Source of the DNA: Alphaproteobacteria bacterium UBA3439
Lineage (GTDB): Bacteria > Pseudomonadota > Alphaproteobacteria > Puniceispirillales > Puniceispirillaceae
NCBI GenBank assembly: GCA_002378605.1
Contig: DFSK01000176.1
Span: 1-6,035, forward strand
Direction: 5' to 3'
Length of the DNA: 6,035 nucleotides
Shown here: one piece after another, positions 1 to 6,035 of the stretch
Layout: the number at the start of each line of letters is the position of its first letter
Numbering within the stretch: position 1 is the first letter of the stretch
Made by a program: the position numbers and the translations under genes
The notes under the pieces: model-generated
The model's input: only the letters and a program-made list of their open reading frames with translations
Databases searched by the model: none
What the model was told of the DNA's origin: nothing

Positions 1-81
1 CCCCCCCGCCGGGGTCACAGGATCGGCCGGTAAAGTCTTGGCCAGCTCCCATGTTCACAATACACGGCGTATGCTGCCCTT

Positions 82-110
82 TCTCTAGCTTTGATTTCTC
101 TGACTGTCAA
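82..110 (-). promoter_or_regulatory. Possible leftward (divergent) promoter
   Basis: On the minus strand a perfect -35 hexamer TTGACA (110 to 105) is followed after 17 bases by TAGAGA (87 to 82), which matches the -10 consensus at three of six positions. The -35 box overlaps the right half-site of the first inverted repeat. Transcription would begin near position 75 and run off the left edge. A LysR gene paired with a divergently transcribed target is a common arrangement, but no recognisable leftward gene can be read in the remaining bases, so this is only a candidate. Confidence 0.25.
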
Positions 111-161
111 ATACCAAAATTACCTTTTTGCCGGTTTTGACATTGCCAAAACAGGTCAAAA
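90..161. promoter_or_regulatory. Inverted-repeat cluster, putative operator region of the LysR-type regulator
   Basis: Two inverted repeats built from the same half-site lie 66 to 137 bases upstream of the lysR start. The first is TTTGA (90-94), 12 bases, TCAAA (107-111). The second is a perfect 7-base pair, TTTTGAC (135-141), 13 bases, GTCAAAA (155-161), which also contains GTTTTG (134-139), 7 bases, CAAAAC (147-152). LysR-type regulators commonly bind interrupted dyads upstream of their own gene and of a divergent target, so a role in autoregulation is a reasonable inference. The half-site is A/T-rich, so part of the pattern could arise by chance, and no good -10 box follows the rightward TTGACA at 137-142. 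Confidence 0.35.
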
Positions 162-226
162 TGCGCCACCTTAAACGCATGGTCGAAAATCGCGGCCAAA
201 CAACCCTGACTTTGAGAAAAATCACG

Positions 227-1177
227 ATGGATCAACTGGCATCAATGCGCATCTTTCTGGCGGTCGCCGAAGCCAATGCGCTAAATGGTGCCGCGCGCCA
301 GCTTGGGCTGTCGCCATCGGCGGTTTCAAAACATATCGCTGCCCTGGAAAACCGGCTTGGTACACAGCTTTTTACCCGCACCACCCGCCACATAGCGCTT
401 ACCGAAGTTGGCGCATCCTATCTGGAAAATTGTCGGCAAATTCTGGCTGATCTTGACAAGGCTGATGCCGAAGCGCGAAGCGCCAGCGGCGCCGTTCAGG
501 GGCATTTGCGCGTCGAAGCCCCACCCGGTTTTGCGCACCGCCATGTTGCCCCGCATCTGCCCGCCTTTTTAAGGCAGTTCCCGCATTTAACAATCGAGTT
601 AAAGGGCAATGATATTCCGAATGACATGATTGGTTCAGGCTTTGATCTGTCGATCAGGATTTCCCCACAAAGCGACCATGACCATCTTGTCTATACCGAA
701 CTTGCACCCAATAGCCGCCGCCTTGTCGCAACACCAAAATATCTCGCAGAAAATGGCATGCCGGCAAATCCAAATGATCTGGAACGGCATCAATTGATTA
801 CGCAAAGCGCCACAAGCAGCAGCAATTTTTGGCATTTCAAAGATGATAATGGCAAGCCAAGCACCATCCGCGTTCGCGGCAATATCATGGCTGATAATGG
901 TGATGCCATTATTCGCGCTGTATTGAATGATGGCGGCATTGCCATGCTTCCCAATTACATGACGGCCGATTACCTTCGTGACGAATCCTTAACCACGGTT
1001 TTGGATCAACTGGTTATGGAAGACCACCCGATCCATGCTGTCACCGTTCCAAGCCGCCATTCGATTCCGAAGATTGACGCATTTCTGGCCTATCTTCGTT
1101 CGCTTTATCAGCCAGTGCCTTATTGGGATGCGCTCGACGCGCCACCAAGGGAGGCCGCGCGCCGCGCCGATATTTAA
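227..1177 (+). CDS. LysR-family transcriptional regulator
   Basis: A DNA-binding regulator of 316 residues, close to the usual size of about 300 for the family. The winged helix-turn-helix occupies about residues 1-60; the recognition region around residues 21-45 reads AARQLGLSPSAVSKHIAALE and is followed by LGTQLFTRTTR, which is typical. A linker helix covers about 60-88. The substrate-binding-protein-like effector domain starts near GHLRVEAP (92-99) and includes FDLSIRI (139-145) and GIAMLPNYM, features of the CrgA-like subgroup. The frame stays open upstream to a TTG at 128, but I chose the ATG at 227 because MDQLASMRIFLAVAE is the canonical family N-terminus and the upstream 33 codons are unlike it and run through the inverted repeats. 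The ribosome site is weak (GAG at 214-216). The effector and target genes cannot be told from sequence. It converges on gatB with a 13-base gap. Confidence 0.93.
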   Translation: MDQLASMRIFLAVAEANALNGAARQLGLSPSAVSKHIAALENRLGTQLFTRTTRHIALTEVGASYLENCRQILADLDKADAEARSASGAVQGHLRVEAPPGFAHRHVAPHLPAFLRQFPHLTIELKGNDIPNDMIGSGFDLSIRISPQSDHDHLVYTELAPNSRRLVATPKYLAENGMPANPNDLERHQLITQSATSSSNFWHFKDDNGKPSTIRVRGNIMADNGDAIIRAVLNDGGIAMLPNYMTADYLRDESLTTVLDQLVMEDHPIHAVTVPSRHSIPKIDAFLAYLRSLYQPVPYWDALDAPPREAARRADI

Positions 1178-1188
1178 ATCGCGTTTTT
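1163..1188 (+). terminator. Weak terminator-like hairpin at the end of lysR
   Basis: At the convergent lysR/gatB junction CGCG (1163-1166) can pair with CGCG (1180-1183), or alternatively CGAT (1168-1171) with ATCG (1178-1181), followed directly by TTTTT (1184-1188). The stem is only four base pairs and overlaps the lysR stop codon, so its strength is doubtful. No T tract serves the opposite direction, so gatB transcription may continue into the antisense of lysR. Confidence 0.25.
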
Positions 1189-1190
1189 GA

Positions 1191-2648
1191 TCACGCGCCG
1201 TCGAGTTTGCTTCGCAAAATCTGATTGACCATACCTGGGTTGGCCTGACCGCCAGATTCTTTCATCACCTGACCAACGAAAAAGCCAAACAGCTTGTCTT
1301 TACCGCCACGATAATCATCGACCTTGTCCTGATTGGCGGCAAGCACCTGATCAATCAATGTCTCGATCGCGCCACTATCCGACACCTGCTTCAAACCCTT
1401 TTCATCGACAATGGCCGCAGCCCCCTTGCCGGTTTCAAACATATCTGCAAACACATCTTTGGCAATACGCCCCGAAATCGTACCATCGCTTATCAAACCG
1501 ACAAGCTCGCCAAGTTTTTCAGGGGTGATTGGACAATTTTCAAGGCTTTTGCCTGATTTATTCAGCGCCCCAAACAGCTCAACCGTCATCCAATTGGCAA
1601 CAAGCTTGCGATCACGACCATCGCTGGCAGCTTCATAATATCGCGCAGTGTCACGCTCTTCGGTGATAACTGCCGCATCATAGGCCGATAACCCATATTC
1701 GCCCATCAACCGGTCACGAATATCATCGGGCAATTCCGGCAATGCCGAAGCAAGCGCGTCGACCTCGTCTTGGGTAACAATCATCGGCAACAGATCAGGA
1801 TCAGGGAAATAACGGTAATCATGCGCATCTTCTTTGCTTCGCATTGTCCGTGTTGCCCCGGTGGCGGTATCAAATAATCTGGTTTCCTGATCAATCGTGC
1901 CGCCATCTTCGATGATTTCGATCTGGCGGGCGACTTCATGATCAATCGCCAGCTGAATAAAGCGAAGCGAATTCAGGTTTTTGGTCTCGGTTCGTGTGCC
2001 AAGCGGGCCACCTGGACGACGCACAGACACATTCACATCGGCACGAAGCGAGCCTTCTTCCATATTCCCATCACAAGTGCCGAGATAGCGCAATATAGAC
2101 CTCAATTTGCGGACATAGGCGGCCGCTTCGGCAGCTGAGCGCATATCAGGCCGCGAGACGATTTCCATCAAGGCAACGCCGGTACGGTTCAGGTCAATAT
2201 AGCTTTTTGTTGGATGCTGATCATGCATTGATTTGCCGGCATCTTGCTCGAGATGCAGCCGTTCAATGCCAATATCGCGTGTACTACCATCGGCCATAAC
2301 GATCCGCAATGAGCCTTCGCCAACAATGGGGTCTTTGAACTGGCTAATCTGATATCCTTGCGGCAGATCAGCGTAAAAGTAATTTTTGCGGTCAAAAACG
2401 CTTGTTAGATTGATTTGCGCTTTTAGGCCAAGACCGGTGCGAATAGCCTGATAGACGCATTCCCGATTAATGACAGGCAGCATGCCCGGCATCGCCGCAT
2501 CGACAAGCGACACATTTTCATTTGGCGCCGATCCAAAACTGGCTGATGCGCCTGAAAATAATTTCGCTTTGCTGCTTACCTGCGCATGAACCTCAAGGCC
2601 GATAACGACCTCCCAATCTCCGGTGCGTCCTGTTACAAGATCGCTCAT
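1191..2648 (-). CDS. gatB: Aspartyl/glutamyl-tRNA(Asn/Gln) amidotransferase subunit B
   Basis: GatB binds the misacylated tRNA and phosphorylates its Glu or Asp side chain with ATP; ammonia released by GatA then completes the amide. The enzyme is cytoplasmic and works as the GatCAB heterotrimer. At 485 residues it is full length. The N-terminal catalytic cradle starts with [12 protein letters not shown] (12-23), then [11 protein letters not shown] (51-61), [18 protein letters not shown] (86-103) and HLEQDAGK (132-139). The family signature is [20 protein letters not shown] (151-170), with Ala where many bacteria have Pro. [14 protein letters not shown] (197-210), [10 protein letters not shown] (221-230) and [16 protein letters not shown] (271-286) follow. 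The C-terminal part, from about 325, is the helical and YqeY-like tRNA-binding tail, ending in NQILRSKL. The ATG overlaps the gatA stop as ATGA, with a strong ribosome site inside gatA, so translational coupling is likely. Confidence 0.98.
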   Translation of the reverse strand: MSDLVTGRTGDWEVVIGLEVHAQVSSKAKLFSGASASFGSAPNENVSLVDAAMPGMLPVINRECVYQAIRTGLGLKAQINLTSVFDRKNYFYADLPQGYQISQFKDPIVGEGSLRIVMADGSTRDIGIERLHLEQDAGKSMHDQHPTKSYIDLNRTGVALMEIVSRPDMRSAAEAAAYVRKLRSILRYLGTCDGNMEEGSLRADVNVSVRRPGGPLGTRTETKNLNSLRFIQLAIDHEVARQIEIIEDGGTIDQETRLFDTATGATRTMRSKEDAHDYRYFPDPDLLPMIVTQDEVDALASALPELPDDIRDRLMGEYGLSAYDAAVITEERDTARYYEAASDGRDRKLVANWMTVELFGALNKSGKSLENCPITPEKLGELVGLISDGTISGRIAKDVFADMFETGKGAAAIVDEKGLKQVSDSGAIETLIDQVLAANQDKVDDYRGGKDKLFGFFVGQVMKESGGQANPGMVNQILRSKLDGA

Positions 2649-4126
2649 GCTGCGCCTCCTGCCATGCGTGCTGGTGTCATGGTAAATCCGGCTGCCTGTT
2701 CAAGAACACCGGCCACACGGTAAAGGCTGGCCTCATCAAACGGCCGGCCAAGCACCTGTAACCCAAGTGGCAACCCGTCGCTGGTCACCCCGCCGGGAAC
2801 CGAAATCCCCGGAAGACCAGCCAGATTGGCTGGCACGGTAAAGACATCATTCAAGAAATTGGTCACCGGATCATCAATTTTGCGCCCAACCGGAAATGCG
2901 GCTGATGGCGTTGCAGGGGTAAGAAGCGCATCAACGGTCTGGAAAGCCGCGTCAAAATCAGCCTTGATTAGACGGCGGACTTTCTGCGCCTTCAGATAAT
3001 AGGCGTCATAATAGCCTGCGGATAAAACATAAGTGCCGATCATAATGCGGCGCTGTACCTCATCGCCAAAACCGGCGGCGCGGGTGGCCTCATACATGCC
3101 GTCAAGCGTTTCAGCATCAACCCGCATGCCGTAACGAACACCGTCATAGCGCGCAAGGTTTGATGATGCTTCGGCAGGTGCAATGATGTAATAGGCTGGC
3201 AGCGCATATTTGGTATGCGGCAATGATACATCAATCAGCTCGGCACCTGCATCGCGAAGCCATGCCTGTCCCTGCTCCCATAAAGTGACAACTTCGTTGT
3301 CCATGCCATCCATGACATATTCTTTCGGCACGCCAATTTTCATGCCCTTAACCCCATCGCCAACAGCGCCGATCAAATCTTGAAGCGGAGTCTGTGTTGA
3401 AGTTGAGTCCTTGGCATCATGGCTGGCCATTGCGGTCATCATCAATGCATTATCAGCTACCGTGCGGGTAAATGGCCCCGCCTGATCGAGTGACGATGCA
3501 AAGGCGACAATGCCCCAGCGCGAACAGCGACCATAGGTTGGCTTTAGACCAACGACGCCGCAAAATGCTGCTGGCTGGCGAATTGACCCGCCAGTATCGG
3601 TTCCCGTGGCCAAAAGTGCCGATCGCGCAGCGACGGCTGATGCCGATCCGCCAGACGATCCTCCTGGAACAAGGTCAACTTTATCCTTGCCCTGCCACGG
3701 ATTGATTGCCGGCCCATAGGCGCTGGTCTCATTGCCTGACCCCATGGCGAATTCATCACAATTCAATTTGCCAAGCATAACCCCGCCAGCCGCCCAAAGA
3801 TTGGCGGTAACAGTGCTTTCATAAGGCGGTACAAATCCTTTGAGGATATTCGAGCAAGCCGTGCTACTGACGCCCTTGGTGCAGAACAGATCCTTGACAC
3901 CAATTGGCAGTCCTTCAAGCAAGCCGGCCTCGCCAGAGGCAATGCGCTTATCCGACTCAGCCGCCATTGCAAGCGCATGATCAGCCGTCAAAGCCACATA
4001 ATTATTCAGCCCTGCCGTGGCCTCAGCCGCGCCAAGATAAGCAGTGGCAAGCTCAACCGCTGAAATTGCTTTTTTATCCAGCGCATCCCGCGCTGCAACC
4101 GCATTTAAACCAAGTAAATCAGACAT
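2645..4126 (-). CDS. gatA: Aspartyl/glutamyl-tRNA(Asn/Gln) amidotransferase subunit A
   Basis: GatA is the glutaminase subunit of GatCAB: it hydrolyses glutamine and passes ammonia through a channel to GatB. It belongs to the amidase-signature family and is full length at 493 residues. The Ser-cisSer-Lys triad can be read: Lys78 in GVKD (76-79), cis-Ser157 in [14 protein letters not shown] (154-167), and nucleophile Ser181 in [16 protein letters not shown] (175-190). The spacing of 24 residues between the two serines is that of the family. [20 protein letters not shown] and [14 protein letters not shown] follow, as expected for GatA rather than for a general amidase. The C-terminal region has the [15 protein letters not shown] and PLGLQVLG motifs. 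The start codon shares one base with the gatC stop (TAATG), with a weak AAGG site 10 bases upstream, and the end overlaps gatB by four bases, so the three subunits are evidently co-expressed. Confidence 0.98.
   Translation of the reverse strand: MSDLLGLNAVAARDALDKKAISAVELATAYLGAAEATAGLNNYVALTADHALAMAAESDKRIASGEAGLLEGLPIGVKDLFCTKGVSSTACSNILKGFVPPYESTVTANLWAAGGVMLGKLNCDEFAMGSGNETSAYGPAINPWQGKDKVDLVPGGSSGGSASAVAARSALLATGTDTGGSIRQPAAFCGVVGLKPTYGRCSRWGIVAFASSLDQAGPFTRTVADNALMMTAMASHDAKDSTSTQTPLQDLIGAVGDGVKGMKIGVPKEYVMDGMDNEVVTLWEQGQAWLRDAGAELIDVSLPHTKYALPAYYIIAPAEASSNLARYDGVRYGMRVDAETLDGMYEATRAAGFGDEVQRRIMIGTYVLSAGYYDAYYLKAQKVRRLIKADFDAAFQTVDALLTPATPSAAFPVGRKIDDPVTNFLNDVFTVPANLAGLPGISVPGGVTSDGLPLGLQVLGRPFDEASLYRVAGVLEQAAGFTMTPARMAGGAA
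2655..2660 (-). promoter_or_regulatory. Strong ribosome binding site of gatB inside the gatA 3' end
   Basis: On the minus strand AGGAGG sits six bases before the gatB ATG at 2648, within the final codons of gatA. It is the only near-consensus Shine-Dalgarno site at any gene start in the window. It fixes the gatB start and supports coupled or independent re-initiation at the ATGA overlap. Confidence 0.85.
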
Positions 4127-4413
4127 TATTCAACAACCTTTGGCACGACAAAAAAGCCGCTAGCGCCCTCTGGAACATTGGAAAGGACATCATCAAGACG
4201 ATTCCCGTCGGTCACCACATCATCGCGCATCGGCAAGGCATGGCCGGTAACGCTTGCCAATGGTTCAACATTGTCGGTATTTACTTCGTCAAGTTCGGCA
4301 ATCCAGTTCAGAATGCCATTTAATTCGGCGGCAAGAGGTTCAAGACGTTCATCTGGAACATTAATACGGGCTAGACGCGCGATTTTTGCCACTGTGGTCT
4401 TGTCAACGGACAT
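4126..4413 (-). CDS. gatC: Aspartyl/glutamyl-tRNA(Asn/Gln) amidotransferase subunit C
   Basis: GatC is the small non-catalytic subunit that wraps around the GatA-GatB interface and stabilises the complex. The 95-residue product has the usual length and features: an N-terminal helix [17 protein letters not shown], the helix [20 protein letters not shown], then the extended segment with EPLASV and ALPMRDD, and the C-terminal FFVVPKVVE that contacts GatA. It is the first gene of the leftward gatCAB operon, so the operon promoter should lie in the short gap before ruvX or inside the ruvX 5' end. No consensus ribosome site precedes the ATG, and position 4413 is chosen because [15 protein letters not shown] fits the family N-terminus. 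Confidence 0.96.
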   Translation of the reverse strand: MSVDKTTVAKIARLARINVPDERLEPLAAELNGILNWIAELDEVNTDNVEPLASVTGHALPMRDDVVTDGNRLDDVLSNVPEGASGFFVVPKVVE

Positions 4414-4470
4414 GTCACTGTGCTTTTTGCTGTTATTAGGAAAAATTCAATTGGTGACTTATCACTCAGC
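4414..4470. promoter_or_regulatory. Divergent gatC / ruvX intergenic region
   Basis: This 57-base A/T-rich gap must serve both the leftward gatCAB operon and rightward ruvX, unless the promoters reach into the coding sequences. On the minus strand TTGTCA (4477 to 4472) and CCAATT (4454 to 4449) are 17 bases apart; on the plus strand CGGACA (4407-4412) and TGTTAT (4431-4436) are 18 apart. Both pairs are weak matches. A small dyad GTGA-CTTA-TCAC lies at 4454-4465 and could be an operator or chance. Confidence 0.35.
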
Positions 4471-4974
4471 ATGACAATCTGCAAGATAAACGATGTAAAT
4501 GGGATGATTTCAACAGGTCAACGCCTGCTTGGACTTGATATTGGCAAGAAAACCATCGGCCTTGCCTTGTCCGATGCTGGGCTGAAAATCGCCTCACCAG
4601 TTAAAATTCTCTATCGCACCAAATTCACCCCCGATATCGATTCCCTGTTCAAGCTAATTGATGGCGAATCAGTTGGCGGGCTGGTGCTTGGCTGGCCAGT
4701 GAATATGGATGGCAGTATTGGCCCCCGATGTGATTCGGTTCGTGACTTTGCGCATGCGCTGATGAAAATCAGGGATATGCCGATTGCATTTCAAGATGAA
4801 AGGCTGTCAACGCGGGCTGTGGAAAGCGCAATGATCGCCGCCGATATGACCCGTGCGAAACGCGCCGTACGCCGCGACGCGCTTGCTGCCTGCTGGATTT
4901 TGCAATCGGCACTTGATGCGATCAATGACGAGGCCGCCCGCAACCAGTCCCCATCGCCAAGCACAAACGACTAA
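4471..4974 (+). CDS. ruvX: RuvX/YqgF family RNase H-fold nuclease (pre-16S rRNA nuclease, putative Holliday junction resolvase)
   Basis: A cytoplasmic RNase H-fold nuclease. In E. coli the family member YqgF takes part in 16S rRNA 5'-end maturation; in other bacteria RuvX cleaves Holliday junctions. From the ATG at 4471 it has 167 residues. The three acidic catalytic positions are present: Asp23 in GLDIGKKTIGLALSD (21-35), Glu110 in FQDERLSTRAVE (107-118) and Asp136 in RRDALAACWILQSALD (134-149). The substrate loop reads GWPVNMDGSIGPR (74-86), where most relatives have a form of G(L/Y)PLNMDGSEGPR. The start is uncertain: a GTG at 4420 lengthens it by 17 residues and an ATG at 4504 shortens it by 11; none has a strong ribosome site. 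I favour 4471 because alphaproteobacterial homologues usually carry about 20 residues before the first motif. The last 15 residues are Ser/Pro/Asn-rich and look disordered. Confidence 0.94.
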   Translation: MTICKINDVNGMISTGQRLLGLDIGKKTIGLALSDAGLKIASPVKILYRTKFTPDIDSLFKLIDGESVGGLVLGWPVNMDGSIGPRCDSVRDFAHALMKIRDMPIAFQDERLSTRAVESAMIAADMTRAKRAVRRDALAACWILQSALDAINDEAARNQSPSPSTND

Positions 4975-4995
4975 AAGGCCTGCCTTTTGGTTTTT
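4973..4995 (+). terminator. Stem-loop and T tract after ruvX, possible attenuator of pyrB
   Basis: AAAAGGC (4973-4979) and GCCTTTT (4982-4988) are perfect inverted repeats; a realistic fold is a six-pair stem AAAAGG/CCTTTT with a four-base loop CCTG. GG and then TTTTT (4991-4995) follow. The left arm overlaps the ruvX TAA stop (4972-4974). The shape is that of an intrinsic terminator, though A/U pairs make up most of the stem. It would end ruvX transcription or partly block read-through into pyrB. Confidence 0.55.
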
Positions 4996-5051
4996 CAATC
5001 TTGCATTTAAAGCTAGACCAGCGCGACCGGTTACGGTAATAAACTGGCTTC

Positions 5052-6023
5052 ATGAGCAAGCGGGACTCCAAAGGCGTTCAGTCGCACGAAACAACCGGCC
5101 CTGTCGCCCTGACCAGCCGGCATTTGCTTGGCATTGAAGGCATGTCCCCCATTGAAATCCGAAGCCTGCTCGATCGCGGCCATATGTTTGCCGACAATCC
5201 CCATGAAGGGGTTAGCGACGCGCTCAAGGGCAAAACCATCATTAATCTATTTTATGAGAACTCAACGCGAACCCGCGTTTCTTTCGAGCTTGCCGCCAAA
5301 CGGCTTGGCGGATCGGTTCTCAATATTTCAGTTGCCGGATCATCGGTCAAAAAGGGCGAAACGCTTCTTGATACGGCAACAACGCTGAATGCGATGCATC
5401 CTGACATTCTGGTGATCCGCCATAATTGTTCAGGCGCGGCGCTGTTGCTAAGCCAGCATGTTGATGCGGCGGTGATCAATGCCGGTGATGGCCGCCATGA
5501 ACATCCGACACAAGCCTTGCTTGACGCGCTGACAATTCGCCGGCGCATTGGCCGCATTGAGGGGCTGAAAATTGCCATTTGCGGCGATATCGCCAACAGC
5601 CGTGTCGCCAGATCAAATATCCATCTTCTGGGCACGCTTGGTGCCGAGCTGCGACTTGTTTGTCCGGTTACGCTGCTTCCTGCCGATATCGGCAATATGG
5701 GCGTTTCGGTCTATACTGATTTCGAGGCTGGCATTGAAGGCTGTGACATTGTGATGATGCTGCGCCTGCAGACCGAACGTATGGCAGGAACCGAAACGCC
5801 GTCACAGCGCGAATATTTCAACCTGTTTGGCCTTGATAGTGGAAAATTGATGCGCGCCGCGCCAAAAGCCCTGGTTATGCATCCAGGGCCAATGAATCGC
5901 GGCGTTGAAATTGACTCGGCGACGGCTGACGATGTGGAAAAAAGCCTGATCCGCACGCAGGTGGAAATGGGCGTTGCCGCCCGCATGGCCTGTCTTGAAG
6001 CTTTGGTAACGAGGCAAACATGA
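5052..6023 (+). CDS. pyrB: Aspartate carbamoyltransferase, catalytic subunit
   Basis: PyrB joins carbamoyl phosphate and aspartate to N-carbamoyl-aspartate, the committed step of pyrimidine synthesis, in the cytoplasm. The product has 323 residues. Carbamoyl-phosphate-binding motif FYENSTRTR (67-75) carries the family signature. The 80s-loop equivalent is SSVKKGET (97-104), followed by RH at 123-124. [16 protein letters not shown] (145-160) includes the His and Gln active-site residues. The aspartate domain has [12 protein letters not shown] (178-189), MLRLQTERM (236-244, the Arg and Gln that hold aspartate) and [11 protein letters not shown] (277-287). The ATG at 5052 adds about 20 polar residues before [10 protein letters not shown], where many homologues begin; there is no recognisable ribosome site, so a later start is possible but no ATG lies in that stretch. 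Seventy-seven bases separate it from ruvX. The stop overlaps the next gene. No regulatory pyrI is visible in the window. Confidence 0.97.
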   Translation: MSKRDSKGVQSHETTGPVALTSRHLLGIEGMSPIEIRSLLDRGHMFADNPHEGVSDALKGKTIINLFYENSTRTRVSFELAAKRLGGSVLNISVAGSSVKKGETLLDTATTLNAMHPDILVIRHNCSGAALLLSQHVDAAVINAGDGRHEHPTQALLDALTIRRRIGRIEGLKIAICGDIANSRVARSNIHLLGTLGAELRLVCPVTLLPADIGNMGVSVYTDFEAGIEGCDIVMMLRLQTERMAGTETPSQREYFNLFGLDSGKLMRAAPKALVMHPGPMNRGVEIDSATADDVEKSLIRTQVEMGVAARMACLEALVTRQT

Positions 6024-6035
6024 CCGCAATCCGTT
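6020..6035 (+). CDS. 5' end of the next gene, probably dihydroorotase (partial)
   Basis: An ATG at 6020 overlaps the pyrB stop as ATGA and opens the frame MTAIR before the window ends. The overlap indicates a translationally coupled gene in the pyrB operon. In many Alphaproteobacteria pyrB is followed directly by pyrC (dihydroorotase) or a PyrC-like protein, so that is the best guess. Five codons cannot prove it, and no symbol is given for this reason. Confidence 0.5.

Noticed and set aside
1..14. C-rich run with CCCC-GCC-GGGG as a possible terminator stem
   Set aside because: The stem is four pairs with a three-base loop, no T tract follows on either strand within view, and the edge cuts off its context.
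128..226. In-frame upstream extension of the LysR-type regulator to a TTG codon
   Set aside because: The extra 33 residues do not resemble the family N-terminus, they run through the inverted repeats, and the ATG at 227 gives the canonical start.
3904..4323. A 139-codon open frame on the plus strand across gatA and gatC
   Set aside because: It lies antisense to two clearly conserved genes, has low-complexity Gln/His/Pro-rich composition and shows no recognisable domain.
4853..5137. A 94-codon plus-strand frame bridging the ruvX 3' end and pyrB 5' end
   Set aside because: It overlaps both real genes out of frame, crosses the terminator-like hairpin and has no family resemblance.
5252..5695. 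A 147-codon open frame on the minus strand inside pyrB
   Set aside because: It is the antisense shadow of a conserved coding region, with a Ser/Arg-rich composition and no start signal.
1191..6023. Search for a hidden novel system such as a defence cassette, transposon or CRISPR array
   Set aside because: All of this stretch is accounted for by full-length, intact housekeeping genes with conserved order; no direct-repeat array, transposase, tRNA or attachment-site pattern is visible.

Overview
The window is a compact stretch of bacterial chromosome with roughly balanced base composition and almost no non-coding space. The gene content and order (gatC-gatA-gatB, back to back with ruvX, then pyrB overlapping a next gene that is probably pyrC) match an arrangement common in Alphaproteobacteria. 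Protein details agree: GatB has the alphaproteobacterial-looking [15 protein letters not shown] signature, and RuvX carries an N-terminal extension of about 20 residues. The moderate GC and housekeeping layout would fit a marine alphaproteobacterium (for example the SAR116 type), but the genus is a guess.

Layout. Positions 1-226 hold no assignable gene; they carry an array of (G)TCAAA inverted repeats and a possible leftward promoter just upstream of a LysR-type regulator (227-1177, +). The regulator converges on the amidotransferase operon, read leftward as gatC (4413-4126), gatA (4126-2645) and gatB (2648-1191), with a 1-base and a 4-base overlap between genes. A 57-base divergent gap (4414-4470) separates gatC from ruvX (about 4471-4974, +). 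A stem-loop with a T tract overlaps the ruvX stop codon, and after a 77-base gap pyrB follows (5052-6023, +). The last 16 bases are the start of an overlapping gene in the ATGA arrangement.

How the genes work together. GatCAB converts misacylated Glu-tRNA(Gln) and/or Asp-tRNA(Asn) to the correct amide, so the organism probably lacks GlnRS, AsnRS or both. RuvX/YqgF is an RNase H-fold nuclease linked to pre-16S rRNA maturation and, in some species, Holliday-junction cleavage. PyrB makes the committed step of pyrimidine synthesis and the next gene probably carries the following step. The LysR regulator is unrelated to these by function as far as can be seen; its target may lie to the left of the window.

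I found no mobile element, CRISPR array, RNA gene or undescribed system. The points worth a second look are regulatory: the inverted-repeat cluster before lysR, and the terminator-like hairpin between ruvX and pyrB.
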